The position numbers were made by a program, and so were the translations under genes. Under the pieces are notes generated by a model. That model was not told where the DNA came from. It did not search any database and saw nothing but the letters and a program-made list of their open reading frames with translations. From Xenophilus sp. Marseille-Q4582 (GTDB taxonomy: Bacteria > Pseudomonadota > Gammaproteobacteria > Burkholderiales > Burkholderiaceae_C): 64,000 bases of DNA. Shown here piece after piece: positions 26,396 to 34,162 of the stretch; the stretch's first letter is position 1, and every line of letters starts with the position of its first letter. Location: the NCBI RefSeq assembly GCF_916700565.1, contig NZ_CAKAKO010000002.1, positions 186,001-250,000 of the forward strand. Reading direction: 5' to 3'.

Positions 26396-27288
26396 GCGAC
26401 CCCACACCGGCCACGCCCGCCGCCCCGACAGGTCACGCTTGGCCCGCCGTCGCGCTGCCCGGCTCCCAGGTGCGCCGCCTGCGCGCAGCGGCCAACGGGC
26501 GGACCTACCGGATCAGCCTGTGGGTCCCGCCGGGTGAAGCGCCAGCGGGCGGCTTTCCCGCGATCTACGTGCTCGACGCCAATGCGCTGTTCGGCACCTT
26601 CGTCGAAGGCATCCGCCGCTCCAGCCACCGGCCCGACGCCACGGGCGTGGTGCCCACCGCCGTGATCGGCATCGCCCAGGAAGACGCGGACGGCGGCCAG
26701 CCGCTGTACGCCGAAGCCCTGCGCCGCCGCGACTTCACGGCCGGACCGCCCGCCAATGAAGCCCCACCGCCCGCCGGCACCGTCGGCGGCGCATACGCCT
26801 TCCTGTCCTTCATCGCGGATGAGCTGGCGCCCGCGCTGCGCGCCGAACTGCCGCTGGACGGCACCCGCCAGAGCCTGTTCGGCCATTCGCTGGCCGGCCA
26901 GTTCGTGCTGCAGGCCCTGGCCGCGCGCCCCGACGCCTTCCGCCACTGGGCCGCGATCAGCCCCTCGATCTGGTGGGACGAAGCCGACCTGCGCGCCCGC
27001 CTGAGCTCAGCCCTGCCCCACGCCAGCCGCCCGCGCCTGTTCCTGGCCGTGGGCGAATACGAAGGCGAAGTGCCGCCGTGGCAGCGCGCGCAGCCCGGTT
27101 ACGAGCAACTGGTCGCGCGACGCGCCAAACGGCAGATGGTGGCCAGCGCGCAGGGCTTGGCGGCCGAGCTGGGCCCACGCTTCGGCGAGGGCGAATTCAC
27201 CTTCCGCGTGTTCCCGGAAGAAGACCATGCGTCGATCCTGATGATCGCGGCGCAGCGAACATTGCGGTTTATTGGCGCTAACGTTTGA
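26392..27288 (+). CDS. Cytosolic alpha/beta hydrolase, siderophore esterase-like (IroE/Fes type)
   Basis: A 298-residue esterase-family protein without signal peptide: FPAIYVLDANALFGTF, the nucleophile S166 in GHSLAG, SPSIWWDE, and the catalytic histidine in FPEEDHASI. It is the last gene of the siderophore ABC operon, joined by an ATGA overlap. It probably opens the imported ferric-siderophore ester to release iron in the cytosol. It is a paralogue of the lipoprotein esterase upstream, giving one predicted periplasmic and one cytosolic enzyme. Confidence 0.85.
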   Translation: MSDPTPATPAAPTGHAWPAVALPGSQVRRLRAAANGRTYRISLWVPPGEAPAGGFPAIYVLDANALFGTFVEGIRRSSHRPDATGVVPTAVIGIAQEDADGGQPLYAEALRRRDFTAGPPANEAPPPAGTVGGAYAFLSFIADELAPALRAELPLDGTRQSLFGHSLAGQFVLQALAARPDAFRHWAAISPSIWWDEADLRARLSSALPHASRPRLFLAVGEYEGEVPPWQRAQPGYEQLVARRAKRQMVASAQGLAAELGPRFGEGEFTFRVFPEEDHASILMIAAQRTLRFIGANV

Positions 27289-27338
27289 CGGAAAGGCATG
27301 CGCCCGGATTACCGGGGGACGTTCTCTTGATGGAAGAG

Positions 27339-27600
27339 CTAGGCATCAAGTTCTTTTTCGATGAGATCCCATCGCTCCCGGTACTCCAGTACAGGCCAGA
27401 AGTAAGCTGGGGCTTCGGGTGCAACAGCTACGGCACGGACGGTATTGTCTTTGTGCGGCCGATTATTCTTACCGGGGGTGGCGAGCCACTTTTGATGGAA
27501 CGCCGAGACATTCGAAGACATTGCGGCGGAAGGAACGATGAAGTATTCGAATGGCTGGCGAGATCGAGGCGTTTTACGAGCTTTTTGCCTGAAGGCCGAT
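27339..27600 (-). pseudogene. Possible C-terminal gene remnant in an A/T-richer patch
   Basis: The 376-bp gap between the esterase and the response regulator is visibly less GC-rich than its surroundings. Read on the minus strand, it gives a coherent protein-like end (FEYFIVPSAAMSSNV..., then PHKDNTVRAVAV and YRERWDLIEKELDA, then a stop). No start or upstream body exists, and the frame upstream is broken by a stop in the next frame. It looks like the 3' remnant of an acquired gene cut off by deletion. An overlapping plus-strand frame is less protein-like. Low certainty. Confidence 0.35.
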
Positions 27601-27664
27601 GACAGCAATAGGCACACTGCCCCCCGCCGTGCCTCGCCTCCGCCCCTTCTTTTCATCACACCGC

Positions 27665-28381
27665 ATGCCCTCCCCCACCGCCCTGGTCATCGAAGATGAA
27701 CCCCAGATCCGCCGCTTTGTGCGCGGCGCGCTGGAGGCCGAGGGTTGGCAGGTGCACGAATGCGGCACGCAGCGCGAAGGGCTGGCGGCGGCGGGCACGC
27801 GGCGGCCTGATCTGCTGGTGCTGGACCTGGGGCTGCCCGATGGCGACGGGCTGGAACTGATCCGCGACGTGCGCGGCTGGTCGACGGTGCCGATCATCGT
27901 GCTGTCGGCGCGCGTGGATGAAGCCGACAAGATCGCCGCGCTGGACGCGGGCGCGGACGATTACCTGACCAAGCCTTTCGGCACCGGCGAGCTGCTGGCG
28001 CGCGTGCGGGCCAACCTGCGGCGCCCGCGCGCGGCAGCGGGCAGCGAAGGCGGCTCGGCCGCAGAGGATGCCGTGTTCCGCTTCGGCGAGGGCGCGGGGG
28101 CGATCGAGGTGAACCGCACGGCGCGGCAGGTGCGGCGCGCCGGGGCCGAGGTGCACCTCACACCCACCGAATACCGCCTGCTGACGGTGCTGGTGGCGCA
28201 TGCGGGCCGCGTGCTCACGCAGCGCCAGTTGCTGCGCGAGGTGTGGGGGCCGTCGCACGGTGAGCACAGCCACTACCTGCGCGTCTACATGGGCCACCTG
28301 CGCAGCAAGCTGGAGGTGGAGCCGGCCCAGCCGAAGCACCTGCTGACCGAGACGGCGGTGGGCTACCGGCTGATGCCCTGA
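27665..28381 (+). CDS. kdpE: OmpR-family response regulator, KdpE-like
   Basis: A 238-residue two-component regulator. The receiver has acidic pocket E10-D11-E12, phosphoacceptor D54 (LLVLDLGLPDG) and lysine in TKPF. The winged helix ends with LLREVWGPSHGEHSHYLRVYMGHLRSKLE and LLTETAVGYRL, the characteristic KdpE C-terminus. KdpE normally controls the Kdp potassium pump with kinase KdpD, but neither kdpD nor kdpFABC is adjacent: upstream is a degraded patch and downstream a terminator. It is therefore an orphan here. Confidence 0.85.
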   Translation: MPSPTALVIEDEPQIRRFVRGALEAEGWQVHECGTQREGLAAAGTRRPDLLVLDLGLPDGDGLELIRDVRGWSTVPIIVLSARVDEADKIAALDAGADDYLTKPFGTGELLARVRANLRRPRAAAGSEGGSAAEDAVFRFGEGAGAIEVNRTARQVRRAGAEVHLTPTEYRLLTVLVAHAGRVLTQRQLLREVWGPSHGEHSHYLRVYMGHLRSKLEVEPAQPKHLLTETAVGYRLMP

Positions 28382-28409
28382 TGCCCTGATGCCCTGATGC
28401 CCTGATGTC
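28370..28409 (+). repeat. 8-bp tandem repeat at the end of the KdpE-like gene
   Basis: CTGATGCC is repeated four times and followed by one variant unit, CTGATGTC. The array contains the last codons and the TGA stop of the response-regulator gene; most units lie after the stop. Copy-number change would mostly alter the 3' untranslated region. Confidence 0.85.
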
Positions 28410-28454
28410 CTGAGCCTGGCGGCAGCGGCATCGCGCGCGCACCGCAGACGTGGC

Positions 28455-28476
28455 AAGGGCCCCGACCGGGGCCCTT
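28455..28476. terminator. Hairpin between convergent kdpE-like and yncE genes
   Basis: AAGGGCCCCG and CGGGGCCCTT form a perfect 10-bp stem with a 2-nt loop between two convergent genes. There is no long T-tract, so it is a strong hairpin of likely bidirectional terminating effect rather than a textbook terminator. Confidence 0.6.
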
Positions 28477-28577
28477 GGCTGTTCTGCGTCCGGCCGCGGC
28501 ACCGGCGGCCCTCGGGGGGATGGGGCCGGCGAACGCGGCGCGGGGTTGCGGCCGCGCGGGTCGTTGCGCGCGGCGGC

Positions 28578-29999
28578 TCAGCGCGGCGTGATGCGCGTGA
28601 TGCGGTCGCCCTGCGGGTCTTCGGCGCCGCGCGCCTTGTTCACCGCAAAGACGCTGCCCTTGCCGTCGAAGGTCAGGTGGTTGGGGAAAGTGCCGCCGGG
28701 CAGGTTGGCCACGATCCTGCCGTCGGTGTTGACCACGGTGACCGTGCCCGCGGCGCGGTTGGGGATGTAGGCCAGGCCGCGCGGCGCGTCCACGGCCACG
28801 TTCAACGGGCCGGCGCCCACGGGCACGTCATGCAGCGTCTTGCCGGTGGCCGGGTCGACGATCACCACGTTGTCGCTGCCCTGTCCGGTCACGAACAGGC
28901 GCTTGCTGCGCTCGTCGTAGCCGATACCGGCCGCCGAGCGGACGCCTTCGACCAGGAACACCTTGTCCACCTTGCCGCTGGCGGTATCGATGATGGCGAC
29001 TTCCGGCGCGGTGCCGCTGACCACGTAGAGCTTGCCGGCCGCGCGGTCCAGGTCGATGCTCATCGGCGAGAAGTCCTTCGCGTCGCGGCCCTTGACCGTG
29101 GTCTCGATCTTGATCTCCGGCAGGGCCTGGAGCGTGCGTGTGTCGAACACCTTGATGGCCGGGTGGAACACGGGAGAGACGAACGCCTTGCCGCGTGCTT
29201 CGTCGACGAGCACGTCGCGCGCATGCGGCACGGCGCCCGGCTCGAACTGCTTGAGCAGGGCCAGGTCGGACTGGCGGTACACGGCCACGGTGTCCTGGCG
29301 CGTGTTGGTGACCCAGACGGTCCCCTGGCTGTCGTCCACGCCCACGCCGTAGACGGCGAAGACGCCCGGGTCGCGGGCCTGCTGGCCGGGCGCGGGTGCG
29401 CGGGCCGGGGCGGGGCGGGGCGCCACGCGCGCCTCGATGGCCAGCGTCTGCGGATGCACCTTCACCAGCTCCGATTGCGTGACCGGGGGCCGGCCGGCGG
29501 CCGAGGTGACGAACACGCGGTCGCTCCTGGCGCTGTAGGCGGCCTGGTACAGGCCCGGCACCAGTTTTTGCGAGGCGGTGCTGAAGCGGTCCTGGCCCGA
29601 CAGCGGCACATGGGGCGAGACCTTCAGCGGCTGCACCAGTGCGGCCAGCGGCTTGCTGGCGTTCACGACCACCGGATGCTGGCCGGCCGGTGCGTCCGCT
29701 GGCACGTTAAATGCGGTGCGGAACTTGCCCTCGGCGTCGACGGTGACGGCGGAACCGAGCCTGGCGCCGCCGTAGCTCAACTGCACCTGCTGGCCAGGCA
29801 CGAAGTTCTGGCCGGCCACCTTCACTTCCGAGCCCGGCAGCACGACGGGCGTGTCGACCAGGCTGACGCGGCCCTTGAAGTCCTCGGCCGGCACTTCGAA
29901 GGCCGGGCCGGTGGCGCAGGCGCCCAGCAGCAGGGCCAGGCCGACGGCGGCCACGGGGCGCGCGACGCGCAAGCGGGAGGGCAGTTGAGCAGCGCTCAT
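28578..29999 (-). CDS. yncE: YncE-family beta-propeller lipoprotein
   Basis: A 473-residue protein. The signal peptide ends in a lipobox (LALLLGACATG), so it is membrane-anchored. Residues ~50-130 resemble an Ig-like domain (VLPGSEVKVAGQNFVPGQQVQLSYGG). The rest is a YncE-type seven-bladed propeller with repeats such as KLYVVSGTAPEVAIIDTASGKVDKV, RLFVTGQGSDNVVIVDPATGKTL and GLAYIPNRAAGTVTVVNTDG. Family function is unclear; E. coli yncE is iron-regulated. A Fur-like site lies ~210 bp upstream here, supporting a link to the iron genes nearby. Confidence 0.88.
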   Translation of the reverse strand: MSAAQLPSRLRVARPVAAVGLALLLGACATGPAFEVPAEDFKGRVSLVDTPVVLPGSEVKVAGQNFVPGQQVQLSYGGARLGSAVTVDAEGKFRTAFNVPADAPAGQHPVVVNASKPLAALVQPLKVSPHVPLSGQDRFSTASQKLVPGLYQAAYSARSDRVFVTSAAGRPPVTQSELVKVHPQTLAIEARVAPRPAPARAPAPGQQARDPGVFAVYGVGVDDSQGTVWVTNTRQDTVAVYRQSDLALLKQFEPGAVPHARDVLVDEARGKAFVSPVFHPAIKVFDTRTLQALPEIKIETTVKGRDAKDFSPMSIDLDRAAGKLYVVSGTAPEVAIIDTASGKVDKVFLVEGVRSAAGIGYDERSKRLFVTGQGSDNVVIVDPATGKTLHDVPVGAGPLNVAVDAPRGLAYIPNRAAGTVTVVNTDGRIVANLPGGTFPNHLTFDGKGSVFAVNKARGAEDPQGDRITRITPR

Positions 30000-30053
30000 G
30001 CGGTTTTCCTTTTGGAAGCTATGAATCAAGAGGTGGGCTGGCACCCGTACCCC

Positions 30054-30073
30054 GTCTTCGGCGGCCCGAAGAC
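30054..30073. promoter_or_regulatory. Strong hairpin in the yncE leader region
   Basis: GTCTTCGG and CCGAAGAC are perfect 8-bp arms with a 4-nt loop, 55-75 bp upstream of the yncE start codon. On the minus strand it would form in the 5' leader if transcription starts near the Fur-like site. A riboswitch core was sought and not found. Its role is open. Confidence 0.4.
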
Positions 30074-30210
30074 AGGCAGGCGCAGCGCAGCGCGCCGAGC
30101 CGGCCGCCCTGGTCCGGAGCTGCGCTGAACGCAGCGGCCGCACACCGGTGGCTCACCCGAGCGCCCGGCCTCGGCCGGGATCGTGGCGGATGTTACTGGC
30201 TTCTTGTAAA

Positions 30211-30229
30211 GACGAATCGTTCTCAATGT
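30211..30229. promoter_or_regulatory. Fur-box-like site upstream of yncE
   Basis: Read on the minus strand, CATTGAGAACGATTCGTC resembles the Fur consensus (TGAGAA...ATTC core). The 10-mer GAATCGTTCT is identical to one just before the siderophore binding-protein start at 23173. It sits between yncE (minus) and the MFS gene (plus). Binding is inferred. Confidence 0.5.
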
Positions 30230-30330
30230 TTTGTCCGGGGTTTGGCGGCGGCAGCGCCGGACGCGAAGCGCAGGCACACTGCGTCCAGGTGGCCACGGAG
30301 CCCCCTGTGCCACAACAACATCCCAGAGAC

Positions 30331-31599
30331 ATGTCCGCCACCCTCCCCGCCCCCGGTGCCCGCGCCCGCCTGCCCGACTCGCCCTACGCCTGGCTGCGCC
30401 TGGGCATCACGCTTTTGATCATGACCGTGGGCAGCAGCGGCATGTACGTGATCTCGGTGGTGCTGCCCGCCGTGCAGGCCGACTTCGGCGTGGCGCGGGC
30501 CGATGCCTCGCTGCCCTACACGCTGCTGATGATCGGCTTCGGCATCGGTGGCGTGCTGATGGGCCGCCTGGCCGACCGGCATGGCGTGGCCTGGCCGCTG
30601 TTCGCGGGCGCCTTCAGCATCGGCCTGGGCTTCATCGCGGCCAGCTTCGCGCAGAGCATCGCGGCCTTCGGGTTGCTGCAGGCGGTGTTCATCGGACTGG
30701 GCAGCGGCGCCGTGTTCGCGCCGCTGGTGGCCGACACCTCGCTGTGGTTCGTGCGCCGGCGCGGCATCGCGGTGGCCGTCTGCGCCAGCGGCAACTACCT
30801 GGCGGGGGCGGTGTGGCCGCCGATCGTGCAGCACTTCGTGGACAGCGCCGGCTGGCGGCCCACCTACGTGGGGCTGGGCCTGTTCTGCGCGCTGACGATG
30901 GCCGGGCTCGCCCTGTGCCTGCGCGAGCGCCCGCCGGCGCTCGACGAGCCCGCGCCGGCGGTGTCGCAGCCCGGCATGGCGGCGCCGATCGATGCCACGC
31001 TGCGCCCCTTCGGCTTCAGCCTGGGCATGGCGCAGGGGCTGCTGTGCGTGGCCGGCATCGCCTGCTGCGTGGCGATGGCCATGCCGCAGGTGCACATCGT
31101 GGCCTACTGCGTGGACCTGGGCTTCGGCGCCGCGCGCGGGGCGCAGATGCTGTCGCTGATGCTGGCCTGCGGCATCGTGAGCCGGCTGGTGTCGGGCTGG
31201 ATCTGCGACCGCATCGGCGGCCTGCGCACGCTGCTGCTGGGCTCGGTGCTGCAGGGGCTGGCGCTGATGCTGTTCCTGCCTTTCGACGGGCTGGTGCCGC
31301 TGTTCGTGGTGTCGGCGCTGTTCGGCCTGTTCCAGGGCGGCATCGTACCGGCCTACGCCATCATCGTGCGCGAGTTCTTCCCGCCGCGCCAGGCCAGCGG
31401 CCGTGTCGGCCTGGTGATCAGCTTCACGCTGCTGGGCATGGCGCTGGGCGGCTGGCTGTCAGGCAAGGTCTTCGACCTCACGGGCAGCTACCACGCGGCC
31501 TTCCTCAACGGCATCGCGTGGAACGCGCTGAACCTGTGCATCGCCGGCACGCTGCTGTGGCGCGCGCGGCGGCTGGGCACGCTGGCGCCGATCCGCTGA
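30331..31599 (+). CDS. MFS transporter (OFA/monocarboxylate-like)
   Basis: A 422-residue twelve-helix major-facilitator protein. It has the loop 2-3 motif GVLMGRLADRHG, the second-half equivalent LVSGWICDRIGGLR, and GLVISFTLLGMALGGWLSG. It resembles oxalate/formate or monocarboxylate antiporters. ATG 30331 is preceded by CCCAGAGAC. It is divergent from yncE across ~330 bp that holds a hairpin and a Fur-like site but no further gene. Substrate unknown. Confidence 0.85.
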   Translation: MSATLPAPGARARLPDSPYAWLRLGITLLIMTVGSSGMYVISVVLPAVQADFGVARADASLPYTLLMIGFGIGGVLMGRLADRHGVAWPLFAGAFSIGLGFIAASFAQSIAAFGLLQAVFIGLGSGAVFAPLVADTSLWFVRRRGIAVAVCASGNYLAGAVWPPIVQHFVDSAGWRPTYVGLGLFCALTMAGLALCLRERPPALDEPAPAVSQPGMAAPIDATLRPFGFSLGMAQGLLCVAGIACCVAMAMPQVHIVAYCVDLGFGAARGAQMLSLMLACGIVSRLVSGWICDRIGGLRTLLLGSVLQGLALMLFLPFDGLVPLFVVSALFGLFQGGIVPAYAIIVREFFPPRQASGRVGLVISFTLLGMALGGWLSGKVFDLTGSYHAAFLNGIAWNALNLCIAGTLLWRARRLGTLAPIR

Positions 31600-31717
31600 G
31601 GGCGCCCGTCTCCGTCTCCGCCGCGCCCACGCAGGCGCGGCGCGCGGGCGGGCCGAAGGCCCGGGCCTCGGGCTCGACCGGGCTTGCGCACCGGGGCGGC
31701 GCGCGCATACTGCGCGC

Positions 31718-32047
31718 ATGGCACTCGAACACTCCCTCCCCGGACAGGCCGCGGACGTGACGCCATTCGGCGGCCGCCTGGCCTCCCAGCGCACCACGGC
31801 GCTGTTCAAATCCAACGACCTGGAGGTCATCCGCCTCGTGCTGCGCGCGGGCGAGACCTTTCCCACCCACAGCGTGAACGGCGAGATCACGCTGCAATGC
31901 ATCGAGGGCCAGCTCGAGGTGCGCTCCGAAGGGCGCAGCCAGGCGCTGCAACCCGGGCAGCTGCTCTACCTGCTGGGCAAGACGCCGCACAGCGTGGCGG
32001 CAGTGCACGATGCGTCGGCGCTGTTGACCATCGTCGTGCGCAAGTAG
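31718..32047 (+). CDS. Cupin-domain protein
   Basis: A 109-residue single-domain cupin: VLRAGETFPTHSVNGEITLQCIEGQLEV carries the first cupin motif (H in THS, E in GEITLQ) and LQPGQLLYLLGKTPHSVAAV the second (H in PHSV). Metal ligands appear largely conserved. The function is not predictable from sequence. Its 3' end abuts the hemerythrin remnant on the other strand. Confidence 0.85.
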   Translation: MALEHSLPGQAADVTPFGGRLASQRTTALFKSNDLEVIRLVLRAGETFPTHSVNGEITLQCIEGQLEVRSEGRSQALQPGQLLYLLGKTPHSVAAVHDASALLTIVVRK

Positions 32048-32049
32048 CG

Positions 32050-32334
32050 CCGCGCGCACGGCGCGGTGCTGGAGGCGGTGGCCGTGGCCGCCGCGAGGCC
32101 CGTGTCCGCCATCCACCGGTCTTCCTGGTCGTAGTGCGCCTGCGTGTGCGCGACCGGCGCATGCCAGGCACCGGCCCGCGCGGCTTCATCCGCGCACCTC
32201 GCCTGGCCCCGCAGTTCGACGAATTCCTGGTGGGTTTCGTCCAGGGGCGGCAGGTCCAGCGCCAGCGCATCAGACCAGCGCAGCACACGCAAGGACCGGC
32301 CCCACGCGCTGCGCGGCCCGCATGGGCTTAGCAT
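32050..32334 (-). pseudogene. Frameshifted, truncated bacteriohemerythrin
   Basis: On the minus strand RVLRWSDALALDLPPLDETHQEFVEL is a classic bacteriohemerythrin start, and HTQAHYDQEDRWMADTG gives the second iron-ligand block (H, H, E). After DTGLAA the frame goes wrong, but the next frame continues GHGHRLQHRAVRAALL, which holds the expected HxxxH ligands. The sequence then runs into the end of the cupin gene and the C-terminal helix is absent. Hence one frameshift plus loss of the 3' end. The start is unclear (ATG 32334 or GTG 32286). Intact relatives bind oxygen through a di-iron site. Confidence 0.7.
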
Positions 32335-32340
32335 GGCGCG

Positions 32341-32745
32341 ATGCTCGACAACCTCGCTCCCTTCCTCGTCCACTGGGCCATCACGGCGCTGTCGCTCTGG
32401 GTGGCCAGCCACATCTTCAAGGGCGTGCGCTTCGACAGCGCCGGCGCGCTGATCGCCTCGGCGCTGCTGCTGGGCTTTGCCAATGCGATCGTCAAGCCGC
32501 TGCTGATCGTGCTCACGCTGCCGCTGACCCTGCTCACCTTCGGCCTGTTCCTGCTGGTGATCAACGCGCTGGTGATCCTGCTGGTGGCGGCGCTGGTGCG
32601 GGGCTTTCACGTCTCGGGCTTCTGGACCGCGCTGTTCGCCAGTCTCTTCGTGTCGGTGCTCAGCCTGCTGATCGGCGCCTTCTTCGGCGGCAGCGACCCG
32701 GCGATGCAGATCCAGATGCCGCAGGGCAGCGGCAACTGGTTGTAG
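32341..32745 (+). CDS. Four-TM membrane protein (phage-holin/YvlD-like, PF04020 type)
   Basis: A 134-residue protein with four hydrophobic helices (~8-24, 33-52, 54-85, 91-113). It has the family pattern WAITALSLWVASHIFKGVRFDSAGALIASALLLGFANAIVKPLL. Proteins annotated 'phage holin family' of this kind are chromosomal membrane proteins of unknown role, and no phage genes are nearby. Start at ATG 32341. Confidence 0.85.
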   Translation: MLDNLAPFLVHWAITALSLWVASHIFKGVRFDSAGALIASALLLGFANAIVKPLLIVLTLPLTLLTFGLFLLVINALVILLVAALVRGFHVSGFWTALFASLFVSVLSLLIGAFFGGSDPAMQIQMPQGSGNWL

Positions 32746-32761
32746 CCGCGCTGCAGCGGCG

Positions 32762-33985
32762 TCAGCGCCGCGCCGCGCCGTCCGAGGGCGGCACGGGGCT
32801 GCGCAGGTAGGGCAGCAGGCCGGCCAGCGCCAGCAGCGCCGCCAGGCCGAAGATCGCGCTGTAGATGTCCGGCGCGCTCCAGCCGCGCTGCTGGCCCGCA
32901 TCGGCCACCTGCCCGAAGAGCCAGGCCGCGAAGCCCGAGCCCAGGAACACGAAGCTGTTGAGCACGCCCAGCCCGCGCCCGCGCTGGGCCGGCGGCAGCA
33001 GTTCACGGCCGTGCGTCATCACCAGCGGATGCAGCATGCCGATCGTGACCAGCACGGCCAGCAGCGTCAGATTCAGGCCCAGCCCCACCGCCGGCGCCAG
33101 CGCGAGCAGCACCGCCGCCGCCACGCCCACGGCCGCGCCGCGCGCGATGGTGCCGCGCAGGGAGCCGCGCCGCACCAGCACCGGCAGCCCGATGGCAGTG
33201 ACGATGCCCATGCCGCTGAGCACCGCCAGCGCCAGGCCGCGCGCGCCGGCCGGCAGCGCGAACACGTCGGCGAAGTACGGCCCGCCCCAGGCGTTGCGGA
33301 AGGTGGTGCCCGCGGCCATGGCCACGCACAGCGGGATCAGCGTCCACAGCGCGGGCCGCGCCAGCAGCGCCAGGCTGCTGCCCAGCATCTGCGGCACCGA
33401 TTCGGCGCGCGCGTCGGCATGCCCCTCGTCGCGCACCCAGCGCCACACGCCGGCGCAGGCCAGCGCCATCGCCACGGCCGCCAGCAGCAGCGGGTTGCGC
33501 CAGCCCCAGGCATGGGCCGCCCAGCCCAGCGGGGCCGTGGCCGCCAGCGCGCCCAGCATGCCCACGGCGTTGGCGCGGCCCAGCACGCCCACGCTGCGCT
33601 GCGGCGACAGCGCGGCCAGCGTGTAGTGCATGAGCCCCATGAAGATGGGCGCGCAGGCCAGCCCCAGCCCGGCCTGCGCCAGCATCGCGACCGGCCCGCT
33701 GGGCGCGGCCATGAACAGCAGCGCCGACACGGTGCCCTGCGCCATCAGCCAGCGCGTGGGGCGCCCCACACCCCAGCGGTCGAAGGCAATGCCGACCGGC
33801 ACCTGCGCCAGGCCGAAGGCGATGAAGAAGCAGGAGGACAGCGCGCCGAAGCCGGCTGGCGACAGCTGCAGGTCGTGCTGCAGCTCGGGCGCGATCACGG
33901 CCAGGCAGCCGCGGAAGAACTGGCTCAGCGCGAGCGCGACGCTCAGCGCGGCGATGCCCCGCCAGGGAGCGGAATCGGAAGACAT
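32762..33985 (-). CDS. MFS transporter
   Basis: A 407-residue twelve-helix MFS protein: FFRGCLAVIAPELQHDLQLSPAGFGALSSCFFIAFGLAQVPVGIAFDRWGVGR at the start, including the DRWG loop motif. The second half has GNL-like repeats and MTHGRELLPPAQRGRGLGVLNSFVFLGSG. ATG 33985 precedes the first helix. It is convergent with the four-TM gene. Substrate unknown. Confidence 0.85.
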   Translation of the reverse strand: MSSDSAPWRGIAALSVALALSQFFRGCLAVIAPELQHDLQLSPAGFGALSSCFFIAFGLAQVPVGIAFDRWGVGRPTRWLMAQGTVSALLFMAAPSGPVAMLAQAGLGLACAPIFMGLMHYTLAALSPQRSVGVLGRANAVGMLGALAATAPLGWAAHAWGWRNPLLLAAVAMALACAGVWRWVRDEGHADARAESVPQMLGSSLALLARPALWTLIPLCVAMAAGTTFRNAWGGPYFADVFALPAGARGLALAVLSGMGIVTAIGLPVLVRRGSLRGTIARGAAVGVAAAVLLALAPAVGLGLNLTLLAVLVTIGMLHPLVMTHGRELLPPAQRGRGLGVLNSFVFLGSGFAAWLFGQVADAGQQRGWSAPDIYSAIFGLAALLALAGLLPYLRSPVPPSDGAARR

Positions 33986-34162
33986 GCGGGCAACAGGCCG
34001 GGCCAGGGGCGCGGCCGAGGGAGGAGGCGGCGGATGGGCGGATGGGCGGGTCGGCGCAGCGCGCCGCCGGCGCATTAGACCCGCTGCGCGCACGCGCCGC
34101 CGGCGGGCGGCGCGATCTCCGACCGGCACGCCGGGGCGCGCCGCCCCGCGTGGCCCGCGCCT

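Noticed and set aside
27285-27602. Plus-strand 105-codon frame (TTG start) in the gap before the KdpE-like gene
   Set aside because: No ribosome-binding site and less protein-like than the overlapping minus-strand reading; both were treated as remnant sequence.
28370-28409. Tandem 8-bp repeat as a possible phase-variation switch or CRISPR remnant
   Set aside because: The repeats lie mostly after the stop codon, so copy change would not switch the protein, and there are no spacers as in CRISPR.
30000-30210. Possible cobalamin-type riboswitch upstream of yncE (GC-rich hairpins, GCCGAAGAC stem)
   Set aside because: The conserved B12-box and core strings are not present in the minus-strand reading, and yncE is not a typical target. 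Only a simple hairpin is kept.
32341-32745. 'Phage holin' as a sign of prophage
   Set aside because: This family name covers chromosomal four-TM proteins; no phage structural, integrase or lysis genes are near.
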